In this document: positions 18,286-26,873 of the stretch, piece after piece | Layout of the letters: every line of letters starts with the position of its first letter | Position numbering within the stretch: position 1 is the first letter of the stretch | Source of the DNA: Candidatus Anammoxibacter sp. | GTDB lineage: Bacteria > Planctomycetota > Brocadiia > Brocadiales > Anammoxibacteraceae | Assembly: GCA_021777105.1 (NCBI GenBank) | Contig: JAIQZQ010000015.1 | Coordinates: 90,402-154,401 of the forward strand | Direction: 5' to 3' | DNA length: 64,000 nucleotides | The notes under the pieces: generated by a model | Told to the model about the DNA's origin: nothing | What the model saw: only the letters and a program-made list of their open reading frames with translations | Database searches by the model: none | Translations under genes and position numbers: made by a program

Positions 18286-19800
18286 CTTTCATTGAACCTA
18301 TAAGGAATTGAAACACTTTTTGGGCAAGGTGTAAAAATAATGTGGGAAGCTTTCATTGAACCTATAAGGAATTGAAACTTGTTATTTCAACTTTTTGACG
18401 GGAGGGGGGATGACTTTCATTGAACCTATAAGGAATTGAAACTGGTTTTCTTCTTGACCGAATTAGCAACTGCAATTTCTTTCATTGAACCTATAAGGAA
18501 TTGAAACGCGGTAAAGCGCAACAGGTTTTTGAGTGGGATGAACCTTTCATTGAACCTATAAGGAATTGAAACACCTTAAGTTACCCGTCCAATAACGGAA
18601 TTTAAAACCTTTCATTGAACCTATAAGGAATTGAAACGGGGTTAAATTTACATGGCCGACTTGACCGTTAGCCTTTCATTGAACCTATAAGGAATTGAAA
18701 CTAATTAGAAGCATATTTGGCCTACCAGTTTTTATCTTTCATTGAACCTATAAGGAATTGAAACTAATAAAACCATTTCAGTAGACAAGCTGCTGAATTC
18801 CTTTCATTGAACCTATAAGGAATTGAAACCTCGATATCGGCCAAGTCGCCGTCGCTTTCGTGAGCCTTTCATTGAACCTATAAGGAATTGAAACTACAAA
18901 GAAATACGAGCAGGGGCTTCATAGTTCTTTCTTTCATTGAACCTATAAGGAATTGAAACGTGATAAATCCGACGCGAATTCAATAATACAGCCTCTTTCA
19001 TTGAACCTATAAGGAATTGAAACTCGGATTAAACACCTTTGCCATTGCATACTGTGTCAAACTTTCATTGAACCTATAAGGAATTGAAACGTGATAAATA
19101 TTGTTGTTAATAAAAAGAAAAGGCCTTTCCTTTCATTGAACCTATAAGGAATTGAAACCAATAATATAATCAGTAGATTCAGGCTCAGGCTCAGCTTTCA
19201 TTGAACCTATAAGGAATTGAAACGGGCAATATAGCACGGCTATAGTTGAGATGGCAGACCTTTCATTGAACCTATAAGGAATTGAAACGCGATTGTGGGT
19301 AGAAGAGCGGGCCGAGGGGCGGACTTTCATTGAACCTATAAGGAATTGAAACAAAGATAAAGCATCCGCGCCGCCAAACCCATTACCCTTTCATTGAACC
19401 TATAAGGAATTGAAACGCGAGCCTTCCTTAATACGCGAGAAATCAGTGGCCTTTCATTGAACCTATAAGGAATTGAAACAAAAGAAATGGAATGAGACGC
19501 ATGAAATAACTTTCCTTTCATTGAACCTATAAGGAATTGAAACCCGGCTCCCAGGCCGCCCCGACCCTCGATCAGGTACTTTCATTGAACCTATAAGGAA
19601 TTGAAACTAGCGTCGGCAATATTCCAGACTCGAAATTTGCGGACTTTCATTGAACCTATAAGGAATTGAAACAAAATATTTGATAGCCATTTGGGCTCAG
19701 GGAGCACTTTCATTGAACCTATAAGGAATTGAAACAACGAAGGATCATGTTTTACAGCCCCTTTTTTCATACTTTCATTGAACCTATAAGGAATTGAAAC
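18286..19800 (+). CRISPR. CRISPR array 1: 24 repeats of 29 nt, 23 spacers
   Basis: I counted 24 copies of a 29-nt repeat that starts CTTTCATTGAACC and ends GGAATTGAAAC, at 18286, 18350, 18414, 18479 and onward to 19772. All appear identical. Spacers are about 34-38 nt and all differ. The ATTGAAAC end gives the crRNA 5' handle of type I-B/III systems, so the array is transcribed on the plus strand. After 19800 it passes into degenerate units with half repeats. Reverse-strand frames across it translate repeats into FQFLIGSMK-like strings and are not genes. Confidence 0.98.
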
Positions 19801-20594
19801 GGATGAGATTTTGAATTTTAAAATTTGAATTTTAGATTCCTGCCTTGATTGCGTAAGTGATTTACTGACATTAATGACTCTGTTGATTAACCTCAAAAAA
19901 ACGGCTATTTTGAAAAATCGCATGTTGTAAGTTGTTAGTATTAAAAGACTTAATTTTTGGCAACTTTTCAAAAACAGGGTAAATCAACAGAGTCATTAAT
20001 AATGTAAGATTTAACCATAGCGTTGCAAGAAAATGTGTCTGTTATTCAAAATCCAAAATTTCCCTTGTTTTGCCTATAAGGAATTGAAACGTATGAGATT
20101 TTGAATTTTATATTCAAGGCTTGATTGGCTAATGGATTTTCCTGCATTTACAATGTAATATATACCCATAGCGTAGCTCCGAAATGTGCCCGTCATTTAA
20201 AATGTAGAATTCAAAATCCAAAATTTCCCTTGTTTTGCCTATAAGGAATTGAAACGTATGAGATTTTGAATTTTAAAATTTGGATTTTATATTCAAGCCT
20301 TGATTGGCTAATGGATTTTCCTGCATTTAAAATGTAATATATACCCATAGCGTAGCTCCGAAATGTGCCCGTCATTTAAAATGTAGAATTCAAAATCCAA
20401 AATTTTCCTTGTTTTGCCTATAAGGAATTGAAACGGATGAGATTTTGAATTTTAAAATTTGAATTTTAGATTCCTGCCTTGATTGCGTAAGTGATTTACT
20501 GACATTAATAATGTAAGATTTAACCATAGCGTTGCAAGAAAATGTGTCTGTTATTCAAAATTCAAAATCTCTATTAACTATAAGGAATTGAAAC
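19801..20594 (+). repeat. degenerate leader-distal tail: four units ending in half CRISPR repeats
   Basis: Four tandem units follow array 1, each ending in only the 3' half of a CRISPR repeat (TATAAGGAATTGAAAC) at 20073-20090, 20238-20255, 20417-20434 and 20578-20594. Three of the halves are preceded by TTGTTTTGCC instead of the array's 5' half. The inter-repeat parts are about 143-161 nt after removing the inserted element in the first, far longer than spacers. They start with ATGAGATTTTGAATTTTA and end with TTCAAAATCCAAAATTT, so each can fold on itself. Units 1 and 4 are near-identical in sequence, and so are units 2 and 3. Confidence 0.85.
19876..19994. mobile_element. 119-bp MITE inserted in the first tail unit
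   Basis: Terminal inverted repeats GACTCTGTTGATT (19876-19888) and AATCAACAGAGTC (19982-19994) are flanked by the direct repeat ATTAAT (19870-19875 and 19995-20000). The fourth tail unit contains the uninterrupted site GACATTAATAATG near 20501, which serves as an empty-site control. There is no coding capacity. Confidence 0.85.
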
Positions 20595-20782
20595 AAATAA
20601 AGACATTTTTGATTGATGATTAGCGATTACCGAATAATGCGTTCTATGCTTTTGCTGTTGCCAACTGCGTTTTGCTCTCTGAGCAAAACTATTTTTTTGT
20701 TAACGGTTAAATGACCAAAGGGTATAATATTTAACATTAAACTTTTGCAGGGTTTTATTAAATTACAAAAAGGACGATTTAA

Positions 20783-20998
20783 ATGAAAACAGTGACAAAT
20801 GGGGCTACACGGCTTGACAAAACGGTTTTATCGGTAGCTCATGATTTTGATAATTCCGACGAAAAAAGTTATTGGAAATCACAATCGCCGCAAGAACGGT
20901 TGATGCACATTGAGAGCCTTAGGAGATTAAACTATGGGGATAAAGCTAGCGAAAGACTTCAAAGAGTTCTTGAAATTGTTAAAAGAGAAGAACGTTGA
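20783..20998 (+). CDS. small putative antitoxin of a nucleotidyltransferase pair
   Basis: This 71-aa acidic protein has no family I can name. AAGGA stands about 8 nt before the ATG, and its 3' end overlaps the nucleotidyltransferase gene by 65 nt. The layout resembles type II or IV modules in which a small protein accompanies an MNT/AbiEii-type nucleotidyltransferase. A decayed copy of the same pair lies at 26364-26637 on the other strand, so the two genes travel together. The function is inferred from context only. Confidence 0.6.
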   Translation: MKTVTNGATRLDKTVLSVAHDFDNSDEKSYWKSQSPQERLMHIESLRRLNYGDKASERLQRVLEIVKREER

Positions 20999-21380
20999 AT
21001 ATTTGCTGATCGGCGGATATGCTGTCGGGTATTATGGCTACCCACGCGCAACTCAGGATATTGATATATGGATAGCCGTTAACCCGGAAAATGCGAATAA
21101 AATAACGGAGGCTTTAAAAGAATTTGGATTTCCAGAAGAAACCGTTTCTGAAGAACTGTTTTTACAAAACGGCAATATTATACGGATGGGTTCTCCGCCC
21201 ATGCGTATTGAAATTATCACAACAATATCAGGTGTTAGTTTCAATGACTGTTATACCTCGAAAGTTGTTGATTTGGTTGACGGTATAGAAATTAATATTA
21301 TTAACCTTAATCATTTAAAAATAAATAAGAAAGCGAGCGGTAGGCATAAAGACCTGGACGATTTAGAAAATCTGGATTGA
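20934..21380 (+). CDS. nucleotidyltransferase (MNT/AbiEii-like), probable toxin-antitoxin component
   Basis: This 148-aa protein has the polymerase-beta nucleotidyltransferase core: YLLIGGYAVGYYGYPRATQD followed by DIDIW, giving the GG...DxD metal motif (residues about 24-46). Such proteins transfer nucleotides to proteins or tRNA in abortive infection or toxin-antitoxin modules (DUF6036/AbiEii-like). AGGAG precedes the ATG. It overlaps the upstream 71-aa gene and sits between the two CRISPR arrays. The catalytic residues appear intact, unlike the copy at 26364-26486. Confidence 0.78.
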   Translation: MGIKLAKDFKEFLKLLKEKNVEYLLIGGYAVGYYGYPRATQDIDIWIAVNPENANKITEALKEFGFPEETVSEELFLQNGNIIRMGSPPMRIEIITTISGVSFNDCYTSKVVDLVDGIEINIINLNHLKINKKASGRHKDLDDLENLD

Positions 21381-21532
21381 TTTGCGAGGATAAGAAGCGT
21401 GAAGCGCGCAAAGTCATTAGAGACGACTTTAGGGACAGACCTTGTGTGTAGGCAATGGTAGAATACTCCTCAATATTGACGATTATATACGATTTCTATT
21501 GCCGGCGATTTTAATGGCAGACCTTAGATTCA

Positions 21533-21731
21533 CAGGGTATATCTTAACCATATTCAAAACTCCGTATTTGAAGGGGAGATATCCGAAGGAAAATTTGAAG
21601 AGTTGAAGATTAGGGCGGGCAAAATTATGAAAAACGACGACTCTCTTATTGTTTTTGCATCAAGGAACGAAAAGTGGCTTGAAAAGTCAATAATTGGGAG
21701 CGACAAAAGGCCGGTTGATAACATACTTTAA
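21533..21731 (+). pseudogene. 5'-truncated duplicate of cas2
   Basis: The sequence matches the intact cas2 from codon 22 to the stop with a few substitutions, and the frame is open (YLNHIQNSVFEGEISEGK onward). The start and first beta strand are missing, replaced by unrelated DNA before 21533. It is followed by a second leader and array. This shows that the block 3'-cas2 plus leader plus first repeat was duplicated. Confidence 0.92.
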
Positions 21732-21940
21732 CCTGTCAACCCCTAGCTTTTGTCGCCCAAATTCGTAATATGCGCATAAAAAATAATATAAAAATATCAT
21801 ATCTCTCTAAAAATCAATATGTTACAATCCTATGTCAACCCCCCGGCGTTTTAACGTTATCAGAGGTTGACGAAAAATAGGGCCTGATTTACCCCCATTT
21901 TAAGTCATAACCCATTGATTTTATTAGGCCGAAAAAACGC
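21732..21940 (+). promoter_or_regulatory. CRISPR leader of array 2 (duplicate)
   Basis: This is nearly identical over its whole length to the leader at 18077-18285, with scattered substitutions such as CTGATTTACCCCC for CTTATTTACCCAC. The join to the first repeat is preserved, so it may still drive transcription and accept spacers if Cas1-Cas2 act in trans. Confidence 0.85.
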
Positions 21941-22998
21941 CTTTCATTGAACCTATAAGGAATTGAAACTTGGTCGGGTTAAAGAACAATCTTAAAGCTC
22001 CTGTTTCTTTCATTGAACCTATAAGGAATTGAAACTATTGCTCCCTAGGTAACCTTCTCATATATCGTATCCTTTCATTGAACCTATAAGGAATTGAAAC
22101 AATGGCATTACTGCGACATAGACAGCCTGTTCAGCTTTCATTGAACCTATAAGGAATTGAAACTTAGGAAACACAGAAGAGGCCTTAAAACAATTCGCCT
22201 TTCATTGAACCTATAAGGAATTGAAACTAATTAGAAAATTTAATTATTAAATTTGTTAATACTTTCATTGAACCTATAAGGAATTGAAACCTGCCTTGCC
22301 CAGGAGGCTTGAGCCTTCCAGGTAAACTTTCATTGAACCTATAAGGAATTGAAACTTGTTCTCGCAACGCGTGTTTATCTTTAACACATCCTTTCATTGA
22401 ACCTATAAGGAATTGAAACTGAGTGATCCCAGCGTAGGCGATCCCACGGATAATTCTTTCATTGAACCTATAAGGAATTGAAACAAGTTACAGAAGTCCC
22501 AGAAAGCACAAGTGTTTTTACTTTCATTGAACCTATAAGGAATTGAAACGAAGAAGGCTATATTGTCAGGCTCAAGCATAACCGCCTTTCATTGAACCTA
22601 TAAGGAATTGAAACCACGGTTGTTAATGATACGGGAGGGGAGTTTGAGGTCTTTCATTGAACCTATAAGGAATTGAAACGACAAAAGGGAGTCTGACGAT
22701 GTTGTTGACGAAGGCTTTCATTGAACCTATAAGGAATTGAAACGCTTGTTGAGCGAACAAGGCAGGTCAACATCCTGCTTTCATTGAACCTATAAGGAAT
22801 TGAAACTTTGGTCTGTAGTCAATTTGCCATTTTGTGCCTTCCCTTTCATTGAACCTATAAGGAATTGAAACACGTTAATTCGCACCGTCAATGCCCGGTC
22901 ATATGTCTTTCATTGAACCTATAAGGAATTGAAACTGCAACATCCTGGCAGGAGGCAAAACTACGTGTACTTTCATTGCACATATAAGGAATTGAAAC
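21941..22998 (+). CRISPR. CRISPR array 2: 17 repeats of 29 nt, 16 spacers
   Basis: Repeats are the same 29-nt unit as array 1, at 21941, 22007, 22072, 22135 and onward to 22970. The last (22970-22998) has two substitutions (TTGCACATATAAGG), the usual sign of the leader-distal end. Spacers are about 34-38 nt and I saw none shared with array 1, so the arrays acquired spacers independently after the leader duplication. A further degenerate repeat of another type follows at 23043. Confidence 0.98.
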
Positions 22999-23042
22999 CA
23001 AGCAAAAACATTGACGATTGACGATTGATGATTTGTAATTGG

Positions 23043-23072
23043 GGTTTAATCTTGCCTGTAAGGAATTGAAAC
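23043..23072 (+). repeat. solitary degenerate CRISPR repeat (CTTGCC type)
   Basis: This 30-nt sequence starts GGTTTAATCTTGCC and ends AAGGAATTGAAAC. The 3' half matches the array repeat; the 5' half is instead close to the GTTTTTATCTTGCC form seen intact at 23575. It follows the last array 2 repeat after 44 nt. Confidence 0.7.
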
Positions 23073-23574
23073 ATAAAATATGTTGGATTTCGTCCCTCTA
23101 CCCAACCTACGCATTCTTCGCTCTCCGCGCTTTCCGCTTTTGCTTTTATCTGTGTAATCTGTTAAACCTGTGGTTGCTTTTGCTTTACTTTTTTTTTCGT
23201 GGATTTTCGTGGTCCCGCTTTTGCTCTTATCTGTGAAATCTGTGAAATCTGTGGTTGCTTTTGCTTTTATCCGCGCCAATCCGCGTAATCCGTGTCATCC
23301 GCGTTCTATGCTTTTGACCTTTGTTTTTTATTAGTGTAGATTAGTGGTTAATTCGCTTTTGCTTTTATCTGTGAAATCTGTGGTTGCTTTTGCTTTTATC
23401 TGTGTAATCTGTGAAATCTGTGGTTGCTTTTGTTTTTACCGATAACCAATAACCAATTACCTCTCACCTCGCTGAGTTTATGCTGAGTAATTACGAAGCG
23501 CGCCATCCGCTTTTATCCTGCTGATCCTGTAAATCCTGTCTAAAAAAACGCTTGCTTTTGCCTTTGATGATTTG
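23073..23574. repeat. dispersed word repeats between solitary CRISPR repeats
   Basis: About 500 nt of the CTGTGAAATCTGTGGTTGC, CCGCGCCAATCCGCG, TTAGTGTAGATTAGTGG, TTTTCGTGGTCC and ACCAATAACCAATTACC words. The first 90 nt (GTTGGATTTCGTCCCTCTAC, then CCAACC) form a hairpin and recur at about 24725-24800, and a related form at 30510. Confidence 0.65.
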
Positions 23575-23604
23575 GTTTTTATCTTGCCTATAAGGAATTG
23601 AAAC
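23575..23604 (+). repeat. solitary 30-nt CRISPR repeat, GTTTTTATCTTGCC type
   Basis: The best-preserved of the stray repeats begins GTTTTTATCTTGCC and ends TATAAGGAATTGAAAC, a form familiar from type I-B/III arrays. No second copy occurs at spacer distance. It is followed directly by the left part of a tail-type unit (GAGATTTTACATTC), as after array 1. Confidence 0.75.
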
Positions 23605-23816
23605 GGGGGAGATTTTACATTCTAGATTCAAGCCTTGATTGCCTAACCCGGATAAACCGGAAAAGTGACTAAAGTGAACTAAAGTTTAGGTATATATATT
23701 ATTTGCAGGCGCTATGATGGAATAGTGACAAATCTAAAAAGCTCCTTCATTTTAGTCGCTTGCTTTTGTTTTTCTTTTTCTTGATCCCAGGATGGTATCG
23801 TGGTATGATTTTTAAT

Positions 23817-24119
23817 ATGAGGATAATTGCAAAAAGCGCTTTGCGAAAGTTTTGGGAATCATCGGCGCAATATTTTGAGGCAAAAGCTCCTTTAGAAGCC
23901 TAGTATGCTGAAGCAAAAAAGGCAAAATGGCAAACTCCGCATGATATTAAAAAACAATTTCGTTCCGTTAGTATTCTAAAAAATAATCGAGCGGTTTTTA
24001 ATATCGCCGGAAACAAGTATCGTCTAATCATTGCAATTGATTATTGCCGTCAAGCAATATTTGTTAGATTTATTGGGACTCATCAACAGTATAATAAAAT
24101 TAATGCAGAGGTTATATAA
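23817..24119 (+). pseudogene. HigB-family toxin interrupted by an amber codon
   Basis: The frame from the ATG at 23817 to the TAA at 24117-24119 is 101 codons and open except for TAG at 23901-23903. There it reads KAPLEA-stop-YAEAKKAKWQTPHDI, where HigB proteins usually have Trp, so one TGG to TAG change explains it. The rest keeps RSVSILKNNRAVFNIAGNKY and YRLIIAIDY, the HigB/RelE-like core. It overlaps the antitoxin gene by 1 nt. The toxin is presumably dead unless the codon is suppressed. Confidence 0.82.
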
Positions 24120-24487
24120 TGGACATTTATCCAATAAAAACAGAAACAGACTATCAGAAAGCTCTCATCGAAATTGAAAAACTTTGGGGAGCTAATGAAA
24201 ATACAAAAGAAGGAGATAAACTCGATATTCTTTTGGTTTTAGTGGAATCATATGAAGAAAAGCATTATCCAATTGACCCGCCTGATCCAGTAGAAGCATT
24301 AAAGTTTAGAATGGAGCAAATGGATTTATCCCGAAAGGATTTAGAGCCATTTATAGGGAAACGAGGCCGCATTTCAGAAATTTTTAATCATCAAAGAAAT
24401 CTTACTTTAAATATGATTCGGAAACTCCATTTTAATCTTCACATTCCTTTAGAAAGCCTAATCGGAAAACCAACAATAAAAACATAA
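24119..24487 (+). CDS. higA: HigA-type antitoxin (HTH)
   Basis: This 122-aa protein has an acidic N-terminal half (DYQKALIEIEKLWGANENT, typical of HigA antitoxins encoded after HigB). A helix-turn-helix domain follows at about 60-115 (LSRKDLEPFIGKRGRISEIF). HigA binds HigB and represses the operon. The gene is intact although its toxin partner has a stop codon, so it may persist as an orphan repressor. The module lies inside a broken CRISPR-tail unit (left part at 23605, right part ending 24587). Confidence 0.85.
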   Translation: MDIYPIKTETDYQKALIEIEKLWGANENTKEGDKLDILLVLVESYEEKHYPIDPPDPVEALKFRMEQMDLSRKDLEPFIGKRGRISEIFNHQRNLTLNMIRKLHFNLHIPLESLIGKPTIKT

Positions 24488-24587
24488 CATCAATTTTCTA
24501 TTAACATGGAATTGGCGCCCTCAGTATGAGTGGCGTCGTTAATAAATGAGGCAGTCATTTAAAATTTAGAATTCAAAATCTAAAATT

Positions 24588-24617
24588 CCCCTTGTTTTGC
24601 CTATGAGGAATTGAAAC
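24588..24617 (+). repeat. solitary half CRISPR repeat
   Basis: Only the 3' part is conserved (CCTATGAGGAATTGAAAC, one substitution), and it is preceded by CTTGTTTTG as in the array 1 tail units. It closes the unit whose left part begins at 23605; the HigBA module lies between. Confidence 0.7.
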
Positions 24618-24689
24618 CAAGCAAAAACATTGACAATTGACAATTGACGATTGACGATTGACAATTGATGATTTGTGATTTGTGATTGG

Positions 24690-24719
24690 ATTTTAATCTT
24701 GCCGATAAGGAATTGAAAC
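24690..24719 (+). repeat. solitary degenerate CRISPR repeat (CTTGCC type)
   Basis: It starts ATTTTAATCTTGCCG and ends ATAAGGAATTGAAAC. The 24616-24800 stretch including this repeat repeats the arrangement at 22997-23140 (CAAGCAAAAACATTGAC, a run of TTGACGATTGACAATTGA variants, repeat, hairpin), so that block was duplicated. Confidence 0.7.
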
Positions 24720-25140
24720 ATAAAATATGTTGGGTTTCGTCCCTCTACCCAACCTACGCATTCTTCGCTCTCCGCGCTTTACGCTTTTGCTTTTATCTGT
24801 GAAATCTGTGAAATCTGTGGTTGCTTTTGCTTTTATCCGCGCCAATCCGCGTAATCCGTGTCATCCGCGTTCTATGCTTTTGCCCTTTGTTTTTTATTAG
24901 TGTAGATTAGTGTAGATTAGTGGTTAATTCGCTTTTGCTTTTATCGGTGAAATCTGTGGTTGCTTTTGCTTTTATCTGTGTAATCTGTTAAACCTGTGGT
25001 TGCTTTTGTTTTTATCCGCGCCAATCCGCGTAATCCGCCTCATCCGCGTTCTATGCTTCCCGCTTTTGATTTTACCGATAACCAATAACCAATAACCAAT
25101 TACCGGCTTCTCGTTTCCGCTTTTATCCTGTTGATCCTGA
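24720..25140. repeat. dispersed word repeats before the RelA/SpoT-like gene
   Basis: Copies of CTGTGAAATCTGTGGTTGC, CCGCGCCAATCCGCGTAATC, ATTAGTGTAGATTAGTGG, AACCAATAACCAATTACCGG and TCCTGTTGATCCTG. From 25140 to 25295 the DNA is plain and AT-rich and should hold the promoter of the next gene. Confidence 0.65.
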
Positions 25141-25295
25141 ATTTACACGAGATAATTAGACGTATAGAAACGTCTTTGTTAACAATAAAGATATGGCTCC
25201 GAAGGTTTTCCTTGAATTTTACGTTTATATTATTATAATTACTTCTCTTTAAAAAACAATTTCTTATCATCTTTTATTGTAGGTTAAAACAATCT

Positions 25296-26288
25296 ATGTG
25301 TGGGAATGATCCTAAACAAGAGGTAGAGATAAAGCAGAAATCCCCAATACAAATACTGGAGACTAAGAATATAGGGATAGCTGCTTATGGCTGGAGACCC
25401 GGCTCGCCGGCAGAGTCCTCGAAGGCATATAAGTGGCCTGATCCTGGAGCTCCTCTCTCAAATGAGTTAGATGCTCAAATAGACGAACTTGTAGAAAAGG
25501 GAGATGCCGGGCAGAAGGTATTGATGGCATTTCTTAGAAAATTACAACAATCTTTACGGGTTCCCGCAAAGAAAGTCGAGGGTTCTGTAAAAAAGCCTGA
25601 GAATATTGAGAATAAGATAAAGAAACGCGGGTACCTGCCAAAGAAGATCAATGACGGTTCTAGAGCTACAATGTGGTTTACTGATATTGAGGAACTCTAT
25701 ATGGCCGATATTCTTATACAGGAGTCGAATGAATTTAAGGAAGTTGTAAAAAATTCAAACTATTACGGAGTAAAGAATCGGTATGCTTTAAAAGATGACG
25801 ATGGCGATTATAGAGATTTAAAATATTTCCTGGCATTTGAGATTCCGCTGCCAACTCCTAACAGGTGGATTGTGGAATTGCAATTGAATCTAGCGGTAGC
25901 TAAAAAAGGCAAAAATTGGGGGCATGGGATTTATGAAGTCACGCGTCTATTTGGCAAAGATCTTCCACAGGAGAGTGATTCTTATACTATCCCCGGCAAC
26001 CTTTTGCAAAGGATAGCTGATAAATTACAGACATCTTATGTTACTGGAAAAGGGAGAGGACTACTTGGGCAGCATCAGGAATCATTTTTAAAATTTGTAA
26101 AAAAATTACAAAAGGCTTTAAAGTCAAAAACGGAAGTAACTGTTTCGTATACCGAGGATAAGATGCTTAGAGATATTTCAAAGCTATTTTATAAATCTGC
26201 TCATAGAATAGAGGCGAATGCAAAGACTTGGGATAGCGTGGATTCCGGTAAAGGGATAGGTGGCGGAACTTCAAGAAACGTAATTTAA
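25296..26288 (+). CDS. RelA/SpoT-like nucleotidyltransferase domain protein
   Basis: In this 330-aa protein, residues about 95-220 resemble a RelA/SpoT synthetase fold: VKKPENIENKIKKRG (the K-P-x-I-x-x-K helix), KINDGSRATMWFTDIEELY (ligand region), VKNRYALKDDDGDYRDLKYF (in place of the usual N-GYRS-H segment), and WIVELQLNLAVAKKGKNWGH followed by GIYEVTR (the E-x-Q strand and His). Such stand-alone proteins include toxic small alarmone synthetases and tRNA pyrophosphotransferases, but the first 90 and last 110 residues are unknown. No signal peptide is evident and no antitoxin gene is obvious next to it. It is isolated between repeat blocks. Fold assignment is by eye. Confidence 0.5.
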   Translation: MCGNDPKQEVEIKQKSPIQILETKNIGIAAYGWRPGSPAESSKAYKWPDPGAPLSNELDAQIDELVEKGDAGQKVLMAFLRKLQQSLRVPAKKVEGSVKKPENIENKIKKRGYLPKKINDGSRATMWFTDIEELYMADILIQESNEFKEVVKNSNYYGVKNRYALKDDDGDYRDLKYFLAFEIPLPTPNRWIVELQLNLAVAKKGKNWGHGIYEVTRLFGKDLPQESDSYTIPGNLLQRIADKLQTSYVTGKGRGLLGQHQESFLKFVKKLQKALKSKTEVTVSYTEDKMLRDISKLFYKSAHRIEANAKTWDSVDSGKGIGGGTSRNVI

Positions 26289-26363
26289 TTAAGTTAAGAG
26301 TATGATAAGAAATAGATTATCAGGGGCCGGTATATTATTGTAGACAAAACTGTGACCCTAATT

Positions 26364-26486
26364 GTTTCTATAGCAATCCAAATATCAATATCCAACCGCA
26401 TAACCGCCGATTAATAAATACTCACCCTGATTCTCTTTTAACAATTTCAAGAACTCTTTGAAGTCTTTCGCGTTCCTTATCTCCAT
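26364..26486 (-). pseudogene. remnant of a second MNT-like nucleotidyltransferase
   Basis: On the minus strand the frame starting at 26486 reads NAKDFKEFLKLLKENQGEYL, then LIGGYAVG, and jumps after a deletion of about 30 nt to IDIWIAI before the similarity ends near 26364. Compared with 20934-21380 it lacks the segment between the GG and DxD motifs and the whole C-terminal half. Confidence 0.82.
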
Positions 26487-26637
26487 AATTTAATCTCCTA
26501 AGTTGCTCAATGCGCTGCAATCTCTCTTCCGGCGATTGTGATCTCTAATAATTTTTTTCGTCGGAATTATCAAAATGATCAACTACCGATAAAACGGTCT
26601 TGTCAAGCCGTGTAGAGCTATTTGTCTCTATTTTCAT
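26422..26637 (-). pseudogene. decayed copy of the 71-aa antitoxin-like gene
   Basis: It has the same length (216 nt) as 20783-20998 and clear similarity (RLDKTVLSVVDHFDNSDEKN; RLNYGDKERERLQRVLEIVK), but codon 31 is TAG where the intact gene has TGG. It overlaps the nucleotidyltransferase remnant as in the intact pair, so a whole module was duplicated and has decayed. Confidence 0.85.
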
Positions 26638-26873
26638 TTAACAAAATTATGCAATAGTTTAATGTTATTTATTATTGCCTTAGATTATTTAACCGGCAAC
26701 AATAAAATAGTGTAGCGCGGAGCAGAGATCGAAAATCCGCGCCATCCGCGTTCCATGCTTCCCGCTTTTGTTTTTACCAATTACCGGCTTCTCGCTCTTG
26801 CTTTCATCTGTGTAATCAGTGAAATCTGTGGTTGCTTTTACCCTCCGCCCTACGATCCCTTAAGATATTGAAA
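26638..26873. repeat. short intergenic block with word repeats
   Basis: An AT-rich part (26638-26720), then CCGCGCCATCCGCGTTCC, ACCAATTACCGGCTTC and CATCTGTGTAATCAGTGAAA words up to the end of the doc gene. No gene seen. Confidence 0.55.

Noticed and set aside
19142..19971. Minus-strand open frames across CRISPR array 1 (70, 61 and 126 codons)
   Set aside because: They translate the CRISPR repeat over and over (VSIPYRFNE or FQFLIGSMK strings) and follow the repeat period, so they are not genes.
23039..23279. Frames of 65 and 77 codons on both strands
   Set aside because: Both consist of translated word repeats (for example RIKAKATTDFTDFTDKSKSG).
23901..23903. Possible reassignment of TAG to Trp, because two pseudogenes have TAG at Trp positions
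   Set aside because: Several intact genes here end in TAG (HPt protein, cas8b), so TAG works as a stop. TGG to TAG is a common single-step change.
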